From Streptosporangiaceae bacterium (lineage in GTDB: Bacteria; Actinomycetota; Actinomycetes; Streptosporangiales; Streptosporangiaceae): a stretch of DNA of 64,000 nucleotides. A program made the translations under genes and the position numbers. The notes beneath the pieces are model-generated. The model had not been told where the DNA came from, did not search any database, and saw nothing but the letters and a program-made list of their open reading frames with translations. The DNA is taken from positions 1-64,000 of the forward strand of contig JAOPYK010000255.1 of assembly GCA_025964695.1 (NCBI GenBank), read 5' to 3'. Each line of letters begins with the position of its first letter. Position 1 is the stretch's first letter. This document shows, piece after piece, positions 1 to 7,403 of the stretch.

Positions 1-1
1 C

Positions 2-115
2 CGCGCCGCCCCCGTACGGCAGCTGATGGAGGACACCCGGCTGCGCCACCACTCCTGGATCCGCGAGCACGGCACCGACCTGCCCGAGGTCGCCGACTGG
101 ACCTGGAACGGCTGA
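2..115 (+). CDS. Phosphoketolase C-terminus (partial, enters from left edge)
   Basis: The last 37 codons of a gene that begins outside the window. The peptide ends with EDTRLRHHSWIREHG, a proline/acid stretch and a final WTWNG. That resembles the extreme C-terminus of xylulose-5-phosphate/fructose-6-phosphate phosphoketolase, the thiamine-diphosphate enzyme that makes acetyl phosphate and glyceraldehyde 3-phosphate. A strong hairpin 28 bp after the stop supports a natural gene end. The call rests on a short tail only. Confidence 0.6.
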   Translation, partial: RAAPVRQLMEDTRLRHHSWIREHGTDLPEVADWTWNG

Positions 116-142
116 CCACCCGCACCCACCCGCACCCACCCC

Positions 143-175
143 CGAGGGGCCGCCCGCACGCCGGGCGGCCCCTCG
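143..175 (+). terminator. Hairpin terminator after phosphoketolase
   Basis: A 14-bp perfect stem (CGAGGGGCCGCCCG pairing with its complement) closes a 5-nt loop just after the stop codon at 115. There is no T-tract, as is common for actinomycete terminators. Confidence 0.75.
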
Positions 176-208
176 CTCCGTCCGGCCCCGGGCGCCAACA
201 GGCCTCTC

Positions 209-352
209 GCGGCGCCGGGCGGCGTCGAAGGCGAAGCCGGTGGCCTCGTCGGCCGGGTGGCGGGCGTCGATGCCCAGGACGACCTCGGGCGGGTGGTCCC
301 CGACCGGCCCGTGCTCCGGGACCAGGACGACGGGGCAGGGCCCGTACCGGCA
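209..352 (-). pseudogene. Universal stress protein internal fragment
   Basis: The reverse strand reads about 48 codons without start or stop. They match the join between two UspA domains: CPVVLVPEHG ends a first domain, and EVVLGIDARHPADEA followed by AFDAARRR begins a second. The ATP-binding part and both ends are missing, so this is a remnant of a tandem UspA gene like the intact one at 3513-4370. Confidence 0.6.
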
Positions 353-357
353 CCCCG

Positions 358-395
358 CAAGGAGACCCCGCCATGACAAGGAGACCCCGCCATGA
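358..395 (+). repeat. 19-bp tandem duplication of an RBS-ATG unit
   Basis: CAAGGAGACCCCGCCATGA occurs twice back to back (358-376 and 377-395). Each copy carries a ribosome binding site and an ATG. The second ATG (392) starts the alcohol-dehydrogenase remnant. Confidence 0.9.
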
Positions 396-508
396 AAGGA
401 GCAGTCGTACGAGCCTTCGGCGCGCCCCTCGTCATCGAGGACCGCCCAGCCCCGGAGCCCGGACCCGGGCAGGTGCGGGTCCGGGTCGAGGCGTCCGGGC
501 CCGGTCGG
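392..508 (+). pseudogene. Zinc alcohol dehydrogenase N-terminal remnant
   Basis: About 36 codons starting [19 protein letters not shown] and continuing to VRVRVEASG match the N-terminal beta-barrel of zinc-dependent, AdhP-like alcohol dehydrogenases. The reading frame then runs into unrelated sequence. The catalytic Cys/His zinc ligands and the whole Rossmann domain are missing. It abuts a pyruvate phosphate dikinase remnant in another frame, so a deletion joined two genes. Confidence 0.7.
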
Positions 509-857
509 CACCATGATCGAGCTGCCGAGGGCGGCGCTGACCGCCGGCCGGATCGCCGAGGCGGCGGAGTTCTTCTCCGCCTACCTCGACAAGGAGATCT
601 TTACGGCCTCGCCCTTCGACACCCTCGACCGCGACGGCGTCGGGCGCTTGGTGCGGATCGCGGTCGACGAAGGCCGCGCCGCCCGCCCCGGTCTGAAGGT
701 CGGCGTCTGCGGCGAGCACGGCGGTGACCCCGATTCGATCCACTTCTTCCATGACGCGGGGCTCGACTACGTCTCCTGCTCCACCTTCCGCGTGCCCGTC
801 GCCCGACTGGAGGCGGGCCGGGCCGCTCTCACCGGGGAGCCATCGAGCCGTTCGTGA
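504..857 (+). pseudogene. ppdK: Pyruvate phosphate dikinase C-terminal remnant with internal deletion
   Basis: The frame reads [24 protein letters not shown], then [20 protein letters not shown] and [37 protein letters not shown]. This is the PEP-binding TIM-barrel of pyruvate phosphate dikinase, including the catalytic-Cys region ([14 protein letters not shown]). The family block with the GTNDLTQ motif, normally between EFFS and the YL segment, is absent in frame. The likely cause is a deletion between repeated FFS-coding sequences. The nucleotide-binding and phosphohistidine domains are gone. The 3' end overlaps the convergent CBS-BON gene by 29 bp. Confidence 0.75.
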
Positions 858-1467
858 TGTCGAAGGTGATGTCCACGACGCCCTCGACGGTCCGGACCAG
901 GCGGGCTGCGACCGGCACCATTGAGGTGTCGTGGAGCAGCCCGCTCAGGGTGACGACCCCCTCGGACACGCCGATCTCCACGGTCTCCCAGGCAACGGGG
1001 AAATACTGGGCGAGGACGTGGCGGACATCCTCCGCGATGTCCTCATCGGACCGCAGGAAGACCTTGAGCAGGTCACCCCGGCTGACCATGCCCTTCAGCC
1101 GGCCCTTCTCGTCCACCACCGGCAGCCGCTTGACCCGGTGCCGGGCCATCGCCCGCGCGGCCTGGGCGATCGGGGCGTCCGCACGTACGGTGACGGCGGG
1201 AGCCGTCATCAGCGCACCGGCGGTGACGGCGTCCGCCTTGGCCATCTCCTGCTCAGAGGGCCGCCTGCTGTCGCGGCGCTCCTCTTTGCGCAGCAGGTCG
1301 GCCTCGGAGACCACACCGACCACCCGCTCCTGGTCCTCCAGCACCGGCACGGCGCTGACTTTCCACTTCTCCAGCGTCCTCACGATCTCCTTGAACGGCG
1401 CCTCACTGGTCACGGCCACCACGGTCGCGGTCATCACATCGCCCACGGTCTGCGGATTCCGGATCAT
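829..1467 (-). CDS. CBS-BON domain protein
   Basis: A 212-residue protein with two CBS domains (about 8-65 and 85-140), of the kind that usually bind adenosyl nucleotides, then a C-terminal BON domain (about 145-205). Motifs include [27 protein letters not shown] and [13 protein letters not shown]. In Streptomyces and mycobacteria such proteins belong to dormancy and universal-stress clusters. The ATG at 1467 begins the conserved domain, and upstream in-frame codons are not protein-like. Three DevR-like boxes lie 64-211 bp upstream. A paralogue is at 7404-8087. The ligand is not known. Confidence 0.85.
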   Translation of the reverse strand: MIRNPQTVGDVMTATVVAVTSEAPFKEIVRTLEKWKVSAVPVLEDQERVVGVVSEADLLRKEERRDSRRPSEQEMAKADAVTAGALMTAPAVTVRADAPIAQAARAMARHRVKRLPVVDEKGRLKGMVSRGDLLKVFLRSDEDIAEDVRHVLAQYFPVAWETVEIGVSEGVVTLSGLLHDTSMVPVAARLVRTVEGVVDITFDITNGSMAPR

Positions 1468-1530
1468 GTCGGCCTCCCTGGTAGTGGGACTGTCAAGACC
1501 ATCGTCGGACATCGACGGCATCCCTGGCAG

Positions 1531-1544
1531 GGGCCGACCGGGCC
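1531..1544. promoter_or_regulatory. DevR/OsdR-like box
   Basis: GGGCCGACCGGGCC, 64 bp upstream of the CBS-BON start. It matches the other boxes in this island at most positions, though its right arm is imperfect. Confidence 0.45.
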
Positions 1545-1641
1545 ACACAAGGGTCGTTCGCTCCCATGCGGACCCCGACGGCCCCTGCCCTCGTAGCCCC
1601 CTTGCTGACGGGACTCCGTATGTGGCTTGGAGCTGCCTCAG

Positions 1642-1678
1642 GGGCCAACGGTCCCCGCCCGCCCGGCCGTTCGGGCCC
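1642..1678. promoter_or_regulatory. Pair of DevR/OsdR-like boxes
   Basis: GGGCCAACGGTCCC (1642-1655) and GGCCGTTCGGGCCC (1665-1678), starts 23 bp apart, between the end of the XRE fusion gene and the CBS-BON gene. The spacing of about two helical turns matches the other pairs in this island. Confidence 0.6.
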
Positions 1679-1699
1679 TTTTCCGTAGGCAGTACCGGA

Positions 1700-2356
1700 T
1701 CAGCGGACCTGTATCCGCCGTCCGGTGATCCGTTCCGGGGCGATACGCACCCACAGTTCGCGGTCACCGCCCGCCCATGGCCCGGTCCGGGCCTCGTCAG
1801 CGAGGTGCTGGATGGCAGCGGGGTCGGTGACGTGCTCCGCGCGGCCGACGACGAGCACGCTCCAGCCCTGGCTCAGGGCCTCGTCGATATGGTCCACCTC
1901 GAAGGCGGCCTCGGTTCCGGCGGCCAGGGCGGGCGTGGCGTCGGGCGCTGTCCGGAAGACGACGGCGCCGTCCACGACCGCGTAGTTGACGGGGACGATG
2001 GCTGGGCCGTGTGGCGTGGACACCGCGACGCGTCCCACGCCGTGGGTGGACAGCCGGGCCCGGCACTCCTGCGGATCCAGCTCCAGCAGCTCGGGGTGGT
2101 AGGCGGCCCGGCCCACGCCGGGCGGCAGATCGGCCCCGCCGCCGCGCAGCTCAGCCACGGTGGTCTCCAGCGCATTTGCCAGCATGAGCAGGAAGCCCGT
2201 GCCCGGGGCCGCGGCCGGTTTGTCCTCCACGTACTGCAAGTACGCCGGAGCCGTCCCCGCCCGGGCGGCCACCTCTTCTCGGGTCAGCCCCAGCTGCTGG
2301 CGTCGTAGGGCAATGCGCCGCCCGATGTCGCCCATAGTCCTCACCGGCTCGGACAC
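1700..2356 (-). CDS. XRE-pyridoxamine oxidase-like fusion
   Basis: A 218-residue protein. Residues about 8-70 form an XRE/Cro-type helix-turn-helix (IGRRIALRRQQLGLTREEVA, MLANALETTVAEL). Residues 90-218 form a flavin-binding split barrel of the pyridoxamine 5'-phosphate oxidase-like family (GRVAVSTPHG, PVNYAVVDGAVVFRT, AFEVDHIDEALSQGWSV). The GTG at 2356 follows AAAGGAAG; an ATG at 2335 is the alternative. It lies 36 bp downstream of the alcohol dehydrogenase and probably ends the UspA-ADH operon. Sensing of a flavin or redox state is inferred from the fusion. Confidence 0.8.
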   Translation of the reverse strand: MSEPVRTMGDIGRRIALRRQQLGLTREEVAARAGTAPAYLQYVEDKPAAAPGTGFLLMLANALETTVAELRGGGADLPPGVGRAAYHPELLELDPQECRARLSTHGVGRVAVSTPHGPAIVPVNYAVVDGAVVFRTAPDATPALAAGTEAAFEVDHIDEALSQGWSVLVVGRAEHVTDPAAIQHLADEARTGPWAGGDRELWVRIAPERITGRRIQVR

Positions 2357-2392
2357 GGCTGATCACTTCCTTTCACGGATTCCTGAACGTGT

Positions 2393-3463
2393 TCACGCGT
2401 CCCTGAGCGTCACTTCGTCGTGGTGCTTTCCGCCGAGTACGACCTTGAGTGCCCCGGTGTCGGCGGCCCGGGAGAACACGTCGTACGCCTCCTCCATCCC
2501 GTCCAGCTCGAAGGTGTGGGTGACCAGCGACGACGCGGGCAGCCGGCCCGCGGTCAGCATGCGCAGCAGCGTGGGCGTGGAGTAGGTGTCGACCAGCCCG
2601 GTGGTGATCGTCAGGTTCTTGATCCAGAGGTCTTCCAGGTGCAGTGTCGCGGGCCTGCCGTGCACGCCGATGTTGGCGACGTGCCCGCCGGGGCGCACCA
2701 TGCGCGTGCACATCTCGAAGGTCTCGGGCACGCCCACCGCTTCCATCACGACATCAGCCCCGAGACCCTCGGTGAGGTCGGCGACCAGCCGGTCGGGCTC
2801 TTCCGCCGCGTGTGCGACCGCGTCGGCGCCCAGCTCTTTGGCCGCCTCCAGGCGGGTCGGCGCGAGGTCGACGGCGATGATCCGGCCCGGCGAGAAGAGC
2901 CGTGCCGTGGCGATCGCGGCGAGCCCGATGGGCCCGGCGCCGACCACCACGACTGTGTCGCCAGGGCGCACCTGGCCGTTCAGGACGCCAACTTCGTAGG
3001 CGGTGGGGAAGATGTCGGCCAGCAGTACCGCGTCCTGGCTGTCCACCGCGCGGGGCAGCGGGTGCAGGGACAGGTCGGCGAAGGGGACGCGGACGTACTC
3101 GGCCTGGGTGCCGTTGATCAGGTGGCCGAGGATCCAGCCTCCGCCGCCGAGGCACTGCCCGTACGAGCCTTCCCTGCAGAAGCGGCAGCGCCCGCAGGCC
3201 GAGATGCAGGAGACCAGTACCCGGTCCCCGGGCCGGACGGTACGGACACCGCTGCCGACCTTGACAACCTCGCCGACGGCCTCGTGGCCGAGGACGGTGC
3301 CGGGAGCGACTTCCGGCACATCGCCCTTGAGGATGTGCAGGTCGGTGCCGCAGATGGTGGTGGTGTCGACGCGGACGACCGCGTCCCCGGCGTCCTCGAT
3401 CCCTGGGTCGGGGACGTCCTCCCAGGAGGACTGCCCGGGACCGTGGTACACGAATGCCTTCAT
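2393..3463 (-). CDS. Zinc-dependent alcohol dehydrogenase
   Basis: A 356-residue medium-chain dehydrogenase. It has the catalytic zinc motif TTTICGTDLH, GHEAVGEV, the four-Cys structural zinc loop (CISACGRCRFCREGSYGQC) and the NAD-binding glycine motif VVGAGPIGLAA. Length is normal for the family. The ATG at 3463 has GGAAGG upstream. It is 49 bp from the UspA gene and 36 bp from the XRE fusion, all on one strand, so the three are probably co-transcribed from the box-bearing promoter near 4456-4491. Dormancy islands in actinobacteria often carry such a dehydrogenase, perhaps for NADH re-oxidation. Confidence 0.88.
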   Translation of the reverse strand: MKAFVYHGPGQSSWEDVPDPGIEDAGDAVVRVDTTTICGTDLHILKGDVPEVAPGTVLGHEAVGEVVKVGSGVRTVRPGDRVLVSCISACGRCRFCREGSYGQCLGGGGWILGHLINGTQAEYVRVPFADLSLHPLPRAVDSQDAVLLADIFPTAYEVGVLNGQVRPGDTVVVVGAGPIGLAAIATARLFSPGRIIAVDLAPTRLEAAKELGADAVAHAAEEPDRLVADLTEGLGADVVMEAVGVPETFEMCTRMVRPGGHVANIGVHGRPATLHLEDLWIKNLTITTGLVDTYSTPTLLRMLTAGRLPASSLVTHTFELDGMEEAYDVFSRAADTGALKVVLGGKHHDEVTLRDA

Positions 3464-3512
3464 GATCTTCCCTTCCTTCGTTGTCTCTTGGCGTCTTCCG
3501 GCCGGAGACCGC

Positions 3513-4370
3513 TCACTCGTACGGGACGATCGCGACCGGGCGGGCACCGTGATGAGTCACGGCCTGCCCCACGGGCCCGATCCGCTGCCCAAGGCCCCCG
3601 CCTCGGTGCGGGCCACGGCCGACGATCAGCAGTGCCGCGCCGGAGCCCGCGCTCACCAGCTTCCGGGACGGGCTGCCGGAGGCGATCTCCTCGCAGACCC
3701 GCACCTCGGGGTACTTGGCCCGCCAGGGCTCCAGCGTGGCGCTGAGCATGCGGCCGTCGCCTTCACGTGCATCGCGCAGGCCCGCATCGACGAGCCACGG
3801 CGCGTACCCCCAGACCGCCGGAATCCGGCCCGCGTGCACAGCGCGCAGGACGGCTCCGCGCCGGGCGGCGGCGTCGAACGCGAACTCCAGGACGCTCTCG
3901 CACGGCCGCCGCAGCCCGAGCCCCACGACCACGTCGCTGTGTGCGCCGCTGCCGGTGCGGCCCCGTACCAGCACCACGGGCGTGCGTGCCGTAGCGGCGA
4001 GTTCCAGGCCGACCGATCCGAGGAAGAACCCGGCGACCGACCCGACCTCGCGAGAGCCGAGCACCAGCAGCTGCGCCCCCTCCGCCTCTGCCAGCAGCAC
4101 ACAGATGGGGAAGCCGGGGATCTGCTCCGTGGCGATACGCAGGCCCGGATACGCCCCGCCCAGCCCGTTCCGCGCTGTTCGCAGGCTGCGCTCCGCCCAG
4201 TGGTGCCAGGCCGCCTCCTGCTCCGGCGGCAGTTCCGGCTGTGGCTCCCCGGGCCAGGCGTTCACCAGCCTCAGCGGCGCACCACGCAGGTACGCCTCGC
4301 GGGCTGCCCAGTCCGCTGCGGCCAGGCTCTCCGGGGTACCGTCCAGCCCGACGGTGACAGGGCGCGTCAT
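3513..4370 (-). CDS. Tandem universal stress protein
   Basis: A 285-residue protein with two UspA domains (about 1-145 and 148-285). Each has an N-terminal VGLDGTPES or VVGLGLRRPCES-like strand and a C-terminal ATP loop (VLGSREVGSVAGFFLGSVG; IVGRGPHRGGGLGQRIGPVG). The first loop fits the G-x2-G-x9-G pattern of ATP-binding UspA proteins. The ATG is preceded by GAGGAGG. It is divergent from PPK2, and the shared 180-bp gap holds two DevR-like boxes. It is probably the first gene of the UspA-ADH-XRE operon. Confidence 0.88.
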   Translation of the reverse strand: MTRPVTVGLDGTPESLAAADWAAREAYLRGAPLRLVNAWPGEPQPELPPEQEAAWHHWAERSLRTARNGLGGAYPGLRIATEQIPGFPICVLLAEAEGAQLLVLGSREVGSVAGFFLGSVGLELAATARTPVVLVRGRTGSGAHSDVVVGLGLRRPCESVLEFAFDAAARRGAVLRAVHAGRIPAVWGYAPWLVDAGLRDAREGDGRMLSATLEPWRAKYPEVRVCEEIASGSPSRKLVSAGSGAALLIVGRGPHRGGGLGQRIGPVGQAVTHHGARPVAIVPYE

Positions 4371-4455
4371 GGCCGCCTCCTCTCACGCGGCGGCGGTATC
4401 CCCCGTGCGAAAACCGCCGCACCTCAAGCGTGGACCGGCACTCTTCGGGGCGCAT

Positions 4456-4491
4456 GGGCCACTCGGGCCTCATGCCCGGGCCACCCGGCCC
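4456..4491. promoter_or_regulatory. Pair of DevR/OsdR-like boxes in divergent promoter
   Basis: GGGCCACTCGGGCC (4456-4469) and GGGCCACCCGGCCC (4478-4491), 22 bp apart, between the divergent uspA and ppk2 genes. They lie 60-95 bp before ppk2 and 86-121 bp before uspA, so one regulator could serve both directions. Confidence 0.65.
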
Positions 4492-4550
4492 GCGCGATGG
4501 ATTGCCGCGTAGCGTGAGACCGGGCAATTCACCCCGCACAGGAGGAGCCG

Positions 4551-5402
4551 ATGGCAGCCGGCAAGAAGCACTCCGGGAACGGCACGCAGCCGGAGCGGTT
4601 GTCCCGGCAGGTGTACGAGCGCGAGCTCCTGCGTCTGCAGGTGGAACTGGTCAAGCTCCAGGAGTGGGTACGGGCCGAGGGCGCCCGGCTCGTCGTCGTC
4701 TTCGAGGGACGTGACGCGGCCGGCAAGGGCAGCACCATCAAGCGCGTCACCGAGCGCCTCAACCCCCGTGTCGCGCGGATCGTGGCACTGCCCACCCCGA
4801 CCGAGCGCGAGCGCACCCAGTGGTACTTCCAGCGCTACATGGAGCACCTGCCGGCCGGAGGCGAGATCGCCCTGCTCGATCGCAGCTGGTACAACCGCGC
4901 CGGTGTCGAGCACGTCATGGGCTTCTGCACCAAGGAGGAGTACGGCCGGTTCCTGCATCAGGCCCCGATCTTCGAGCGGCTGCTGGTCGAGGACGGCATC
5001 CTGCTGCGCAAGTACTGGTTCTCGGTCAGCGACGCCGTGCAGGAGCAGCGGTTCCGCGCCCGGCTGAAGGACCCCACTCGCCGCTGGAAGCTCTCACCGA
5101 TGGACCTGGAGTCCATCGGCCGGTGGGAGGCCTATTCGCGGGCCAAGGACGAGATGTTCGTGCACACCGACATCCCCGAGGCGCCCTGGTACGTCGTGGG
5201 GAGCGACGACAAGCGCAGCGCCCGGATCAACATGATCGCCCACCTGCTGTCCACCGTCCCCTACCACGAGGTCGGGCGGCCGGTCCTGGAACTGCCCCCA
5301 CGCCCGCCGTCCACCGGCTACGAACGTCCTCCCCGCGACTTCCAGACCTACGTCCCCGACCACGCCGCTGCCCTGGGCGACGCCGCCGGGGAGCCTTCCT
5401 AG
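4551..5402 (+). CDS. ppk2: Polyphosphate kinase 2
   Basis: A 283-residue PPK2-family kinase that transfers phosphate between polyphosphate and nucleotides. The Walker A loop GRDAAGKGS is at about 53-61, the Walker B/DRSWYNR motif at 109-117, and the lid sequence follows with a conserved WKLSPMDLES. Single-domain class I length. The ATG follows AGGAGG. The location in a stress island with UspA and CBS proteins fits energy storage during oxygen or nutrient limitation. The sequence alone does not settle ADP versus GDP preference. Confidence 0.92.
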   Translation: MAAGKKHSGNGTQPERLSRQVYERELLRLQVELVKLQEWVRAEGARLVVVFEGRDAAGKGSTIKRVTERLNPRVARIVALPTPTERERTQWYFQRYMEHLPAGGEIALLDRSWYNRAGVEHVMGFCTKEEYGRFLHQAPIFERLLVEDGILLRKYWFSVSDAVQEQRFRARLKDPTRRWKLSPMDLESIGRWEAYSRAKDEMFVHTDIPEAPWYVVGSDDKRSARINMIAHLLSTVPYHEVGRPVLELPPRPPSTGYERPPRDFQTYVPDHAAALGDAAGEPS

Positions 5403-5414
5403 TAGGGCCTGTCC

Positions 5415-5898
5415 GGGCGGACCGGTTTTCGACGCGGGCGTCGCAGAAGCCGGTGAGGCCCGCGGCCAGGGCGGCCGCGAGAGCGGGCCAGGCCGGCGGC
5501 GAGGTCTCCAGGACATCCCGCAGGAACGGCACGTACAGCGCGGCGGCGCCCAGACCCACCGCAGCCAGCACGGCCGCCGGCAGGAACGGGTTCTCCCGGG
5601 TGAGCAGCCGCTCCCGCAGCCCCAGTACGACCCCGAGCTGGGCGGCCAACAACGCGAGGAACAGCGTGGTCTGCCAGAGCTGCCCGGTGCGCCGGGCCCA
5701 CGGACCGGCGGCAAGGCTCGCTGCGGTGACCACCGCGCCCAGGCGCAGTACCCGCTGCCACAATCCATCACCGAGCACATGCTGGTGCGGCGGGCGGGGC
5801 GGTCGGTGCATGGCGTGCGGCGAGGCCGGCTCGGCGCCCATGGCGACACCTGTCAGGCCGTGGGTGAGCAGGTTGATCCACAGGATCTGGCCGGCCCG
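5415..5898 (-). pseudogene. P-type cation ATPase C-terminal remnant
   Basis: The reverse strand encodes QILWINLLTHGLTGVAMGAE, MHRPPRPPHQHVLGDGLW and several hydrophobic helices (VVTAASLAAG, TTLFLALLAAQLGVVLG, AAVGLGAAALYVPFLRDVL). This is the last membrane segments of a PacL/MgtA-like cation-translocating ATPase. The phosphorylation and nucleotide-binding domains are missing. It is joined upstream to an oleate hydratase remnant, and its frame reads on into the antisense of ppk2 with no natural stop. Confidence 0.7.
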
Positions 5899-6179
5899 CA
5901 AAAGACCACGTCGTCCTCCGTCACCGACTTCGACGGGTCGACCAGCGAGGGGATCGAGGACAGCAGGTCGTACGTGCAGCGGAACTGGAGCTCGAACATC
6001 CGCCCGCCCCGCATGGTGTAGCCCGCCTCGGGGTCCCCTCCGGCGTCCCGGCTGCCGCCAGTCTGCTCCTGCTCTTCCAGGAGCTGGATGTCGGTCCCCG
6101 CGAAACCTCCGTCACGGATCAGGAACGCGGCTGCCGACAGTGCGGCCTAGCCGCTTCCGACGAGATACGCCTTGGCCAT
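5899..6179 (-). pseudogene. ohyA: Oleate hydratase N-terminal remnant with early stop
   Basis: From the ATG at 6177-6179, preceded by GGAGC, the reverse strand reads MAKAYLVGSG, a TAG stop at 6147-6149, then AALSAAAFLIRDGGF, DPEAGYTMRGGRMFE, QFRCTYDLLSSIPSLVDPSK and SVTEDDVVF. That is the FAD-binding N-terminus of oleate hydratase. The stop falls inside the dinucleotide-binding glycine motif, and only about 90 of more than 500 codons remain before the P-type ATPase fragment. So this is a double lesion: a nonsense codon plus a truncating deletion. Confidence 0.78.
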
Positions 6180-6253
6180 GGCTTGCTCCTCAGCACAAGG
6201 TGGCTTCGGTCGGCCGTGATCGGCCGCTGTTGGGCCACAGGGCCAAGGTCACT

Positions 6254-6682
6254 TCACGACGGCCGACCGGCCCCCGCGCCCTCCAGCGCCCGTCCGGTGA
6301 CCACCTCGGGGGCGACGGTGATGAACACCTCTTCCACCGGGGCCGTCCAGGACCGCACCCCCGAATCCCGCAACCGCTTCCGTTCGCCGGGGTCCGTCAC
6401 CAGCGAGGCCCGGCCGGTAACGACGACGCTCCATCCGGTGTGGGCGGCCTCGTCGAACTGGTCCACCTCAAAGGCGACCACGGCGCCGTCCACAGCTCGG
6501 GCCATACGGGAGGCGGCCGAGGTGCGCAGGACGATGGAGAAGTCACGGTCGAGCGAGAAGCTCACCGGCAGGACGGCGGGCAGGGCCTGCTGCGTGTAGA
6601 CGATGCGCCCGATGGGCACCAGCGCCAGCAGCCGCAGGCACTCCTGCCGGTCGAGCTCACGGAATCCGTCATGGCGGTACAT
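6254..6682 (-). CDS. Pyridoxamine oxidase-like flavin-binding protein
   Basis: A 142-residue split-barrel protein: ELDRQECLRLLALVPIGRIVYT at the N-terminus, VSFSLDRDFSIVLRT, AFEVDQFDEAAHTGWSVVV and ITVAPEVVTGR at the C-terminus. It matches the second half of the XRE fusion at 1700-2356 and belongs to the PNPOx-like group common in actinobacterial dormancy regulons. The ATG at 6682 is chosen because the domain begins there and GAGGATTGGAAG precedes it. A DevR-like box lies 37 bp upstream. The cofactor (FMN or F420) cannot be told from sequence. Confidence 0.82.
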   Translation of the reverse strand: MYRHDGFRELDRQECLRLLALVPIGRIVYTQQALPAVLPVSFSLDRDFSIVLRTSAASRMARAVDGAVVAFEVDQFDEAAHTGWSVVVTGRASLVTDPGERKRLRDSGVRSWTAPVEEVFITVAPEVVTGRALEGAGAGRPS

Positions 6683-6718
6683 CTTCCAATCCTCATCACG
6701 CCCCGACGGCTCCCGGTA

Positions 6719-6732
6719 GGGCCGATAGGCCC
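6719..6732. promoter_or_regulatory. DevR/OsdR-like box
   Basis: GGGCCGATAGGCCC, 37 bp upstream of the pyridoxamine-oxidase-like gene. It has perfect arms with a 4-nt core. No strong partner box is visible. Confidence 0.6.
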
Positions 6733-7282
6733 CCCTTGCACCCGCCGGACGGTTCAGTACAGAGACCCTGGCCACTCCTGGGCGACGGCGAGGATGACGC
6801 CCACGTCGAGCAGTACGCCGACGATGAGCCACGGATCGTGGGCCTGATCATGATGGCCGTCGGATTCCTGGCGCTGGCCTCCTTCATCGGCGTGTCCGGC
6901 GGCCATGACGACCACCACGACCACCGTTACCGCGACTGAACACCATGCCACCGGGCTGCGGAGAGCACGGGGGAGATGACCTGGTGACGGGGCCTGGGGG
7001 TGCTGAACCTCCGATCGCCCCCGGAAGGTCTCTTGATCAACGTGTTGTCGGTGCACGGGGCGGTGAAGGCAATCGGCCGGGGCTGCCCGTGATCAAGGCC
7101 CGGCCGTCCCCGCCGCTCCCCTCGACGGACCTGGGCGACTGTGGGCTTTCACACGCCGGGTCGCAACCACGGGCCCTCCCCTCGGCCGGGGCCTTGCGGC
7201 TGTCCGGCTTCGCGGAGGGACAGTCACGGGTGCTCAGGCGGTCTCCGACTCGTGCCCGCTGTCAGCCCGGGAGCGCCAGGCA
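6733..7282. other. No confident gene (about 550 bp)
   Basis: The stretch between the divergent pyridoxamine-oxidase-like and CBS-BON genes. A short forward frame (6736-6939) ends in one hydrophobic segment and a His/Asp-rich tail (GGHDDHHDHRYRD). It lacks a convincing ribosome binding site and any recognised family. Decayed sequence is likely, given the remnants on both sides. Confidence 0.5.
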
Positions 7283-7317
7283 CGGCCGATGGGCCCCGAT
7301 GCCGGGCCGAACGGCCC
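7283..7317. promoter_or_regulatory. Pair of DevR/OsdR-like boxes
   Basis: CGGCCGATGGGCCC (7283-7296) and the near-perfect palindrome GGGCCGAACGGCCC (7304-7317), starts 21 bp apart, 87-121 bp upstream of the second CBS-BON gene. Confidence 0.65.
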
Positions 7318-7403
7318 TGTGCGAAGGCCCTCCAGCGACGGAGAGTGGAGGGGAGACCGAGACGCTTTCAGAGAAGGAAACTTCCGGAGGAGGAGTGGAG
7401 ACC

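Noticed and set aside
854-2308. Long forward frame opposite the CBS-BON and XRE fusion genes
   Set aside because: It is the antisense of two conserved genes, has Arg/Ser-rich low-complexity translation, and matches no family. GC-rich DNA gives such shadows.
4820-6847. 675-codon forward frame across ppk2, the remnants and the flavin-binding gene
   Set aside because: It is out of frame with ppk2 and antisense to identifiable sequences. The protein is Arg/Pro-rich with no domain.
6736-6939. 67-codon hydrophobic/His-rich forward frame
   Set aside because: No convincing ribosome binding site and no family match. It begins next to a regulatory box used in the other direction.
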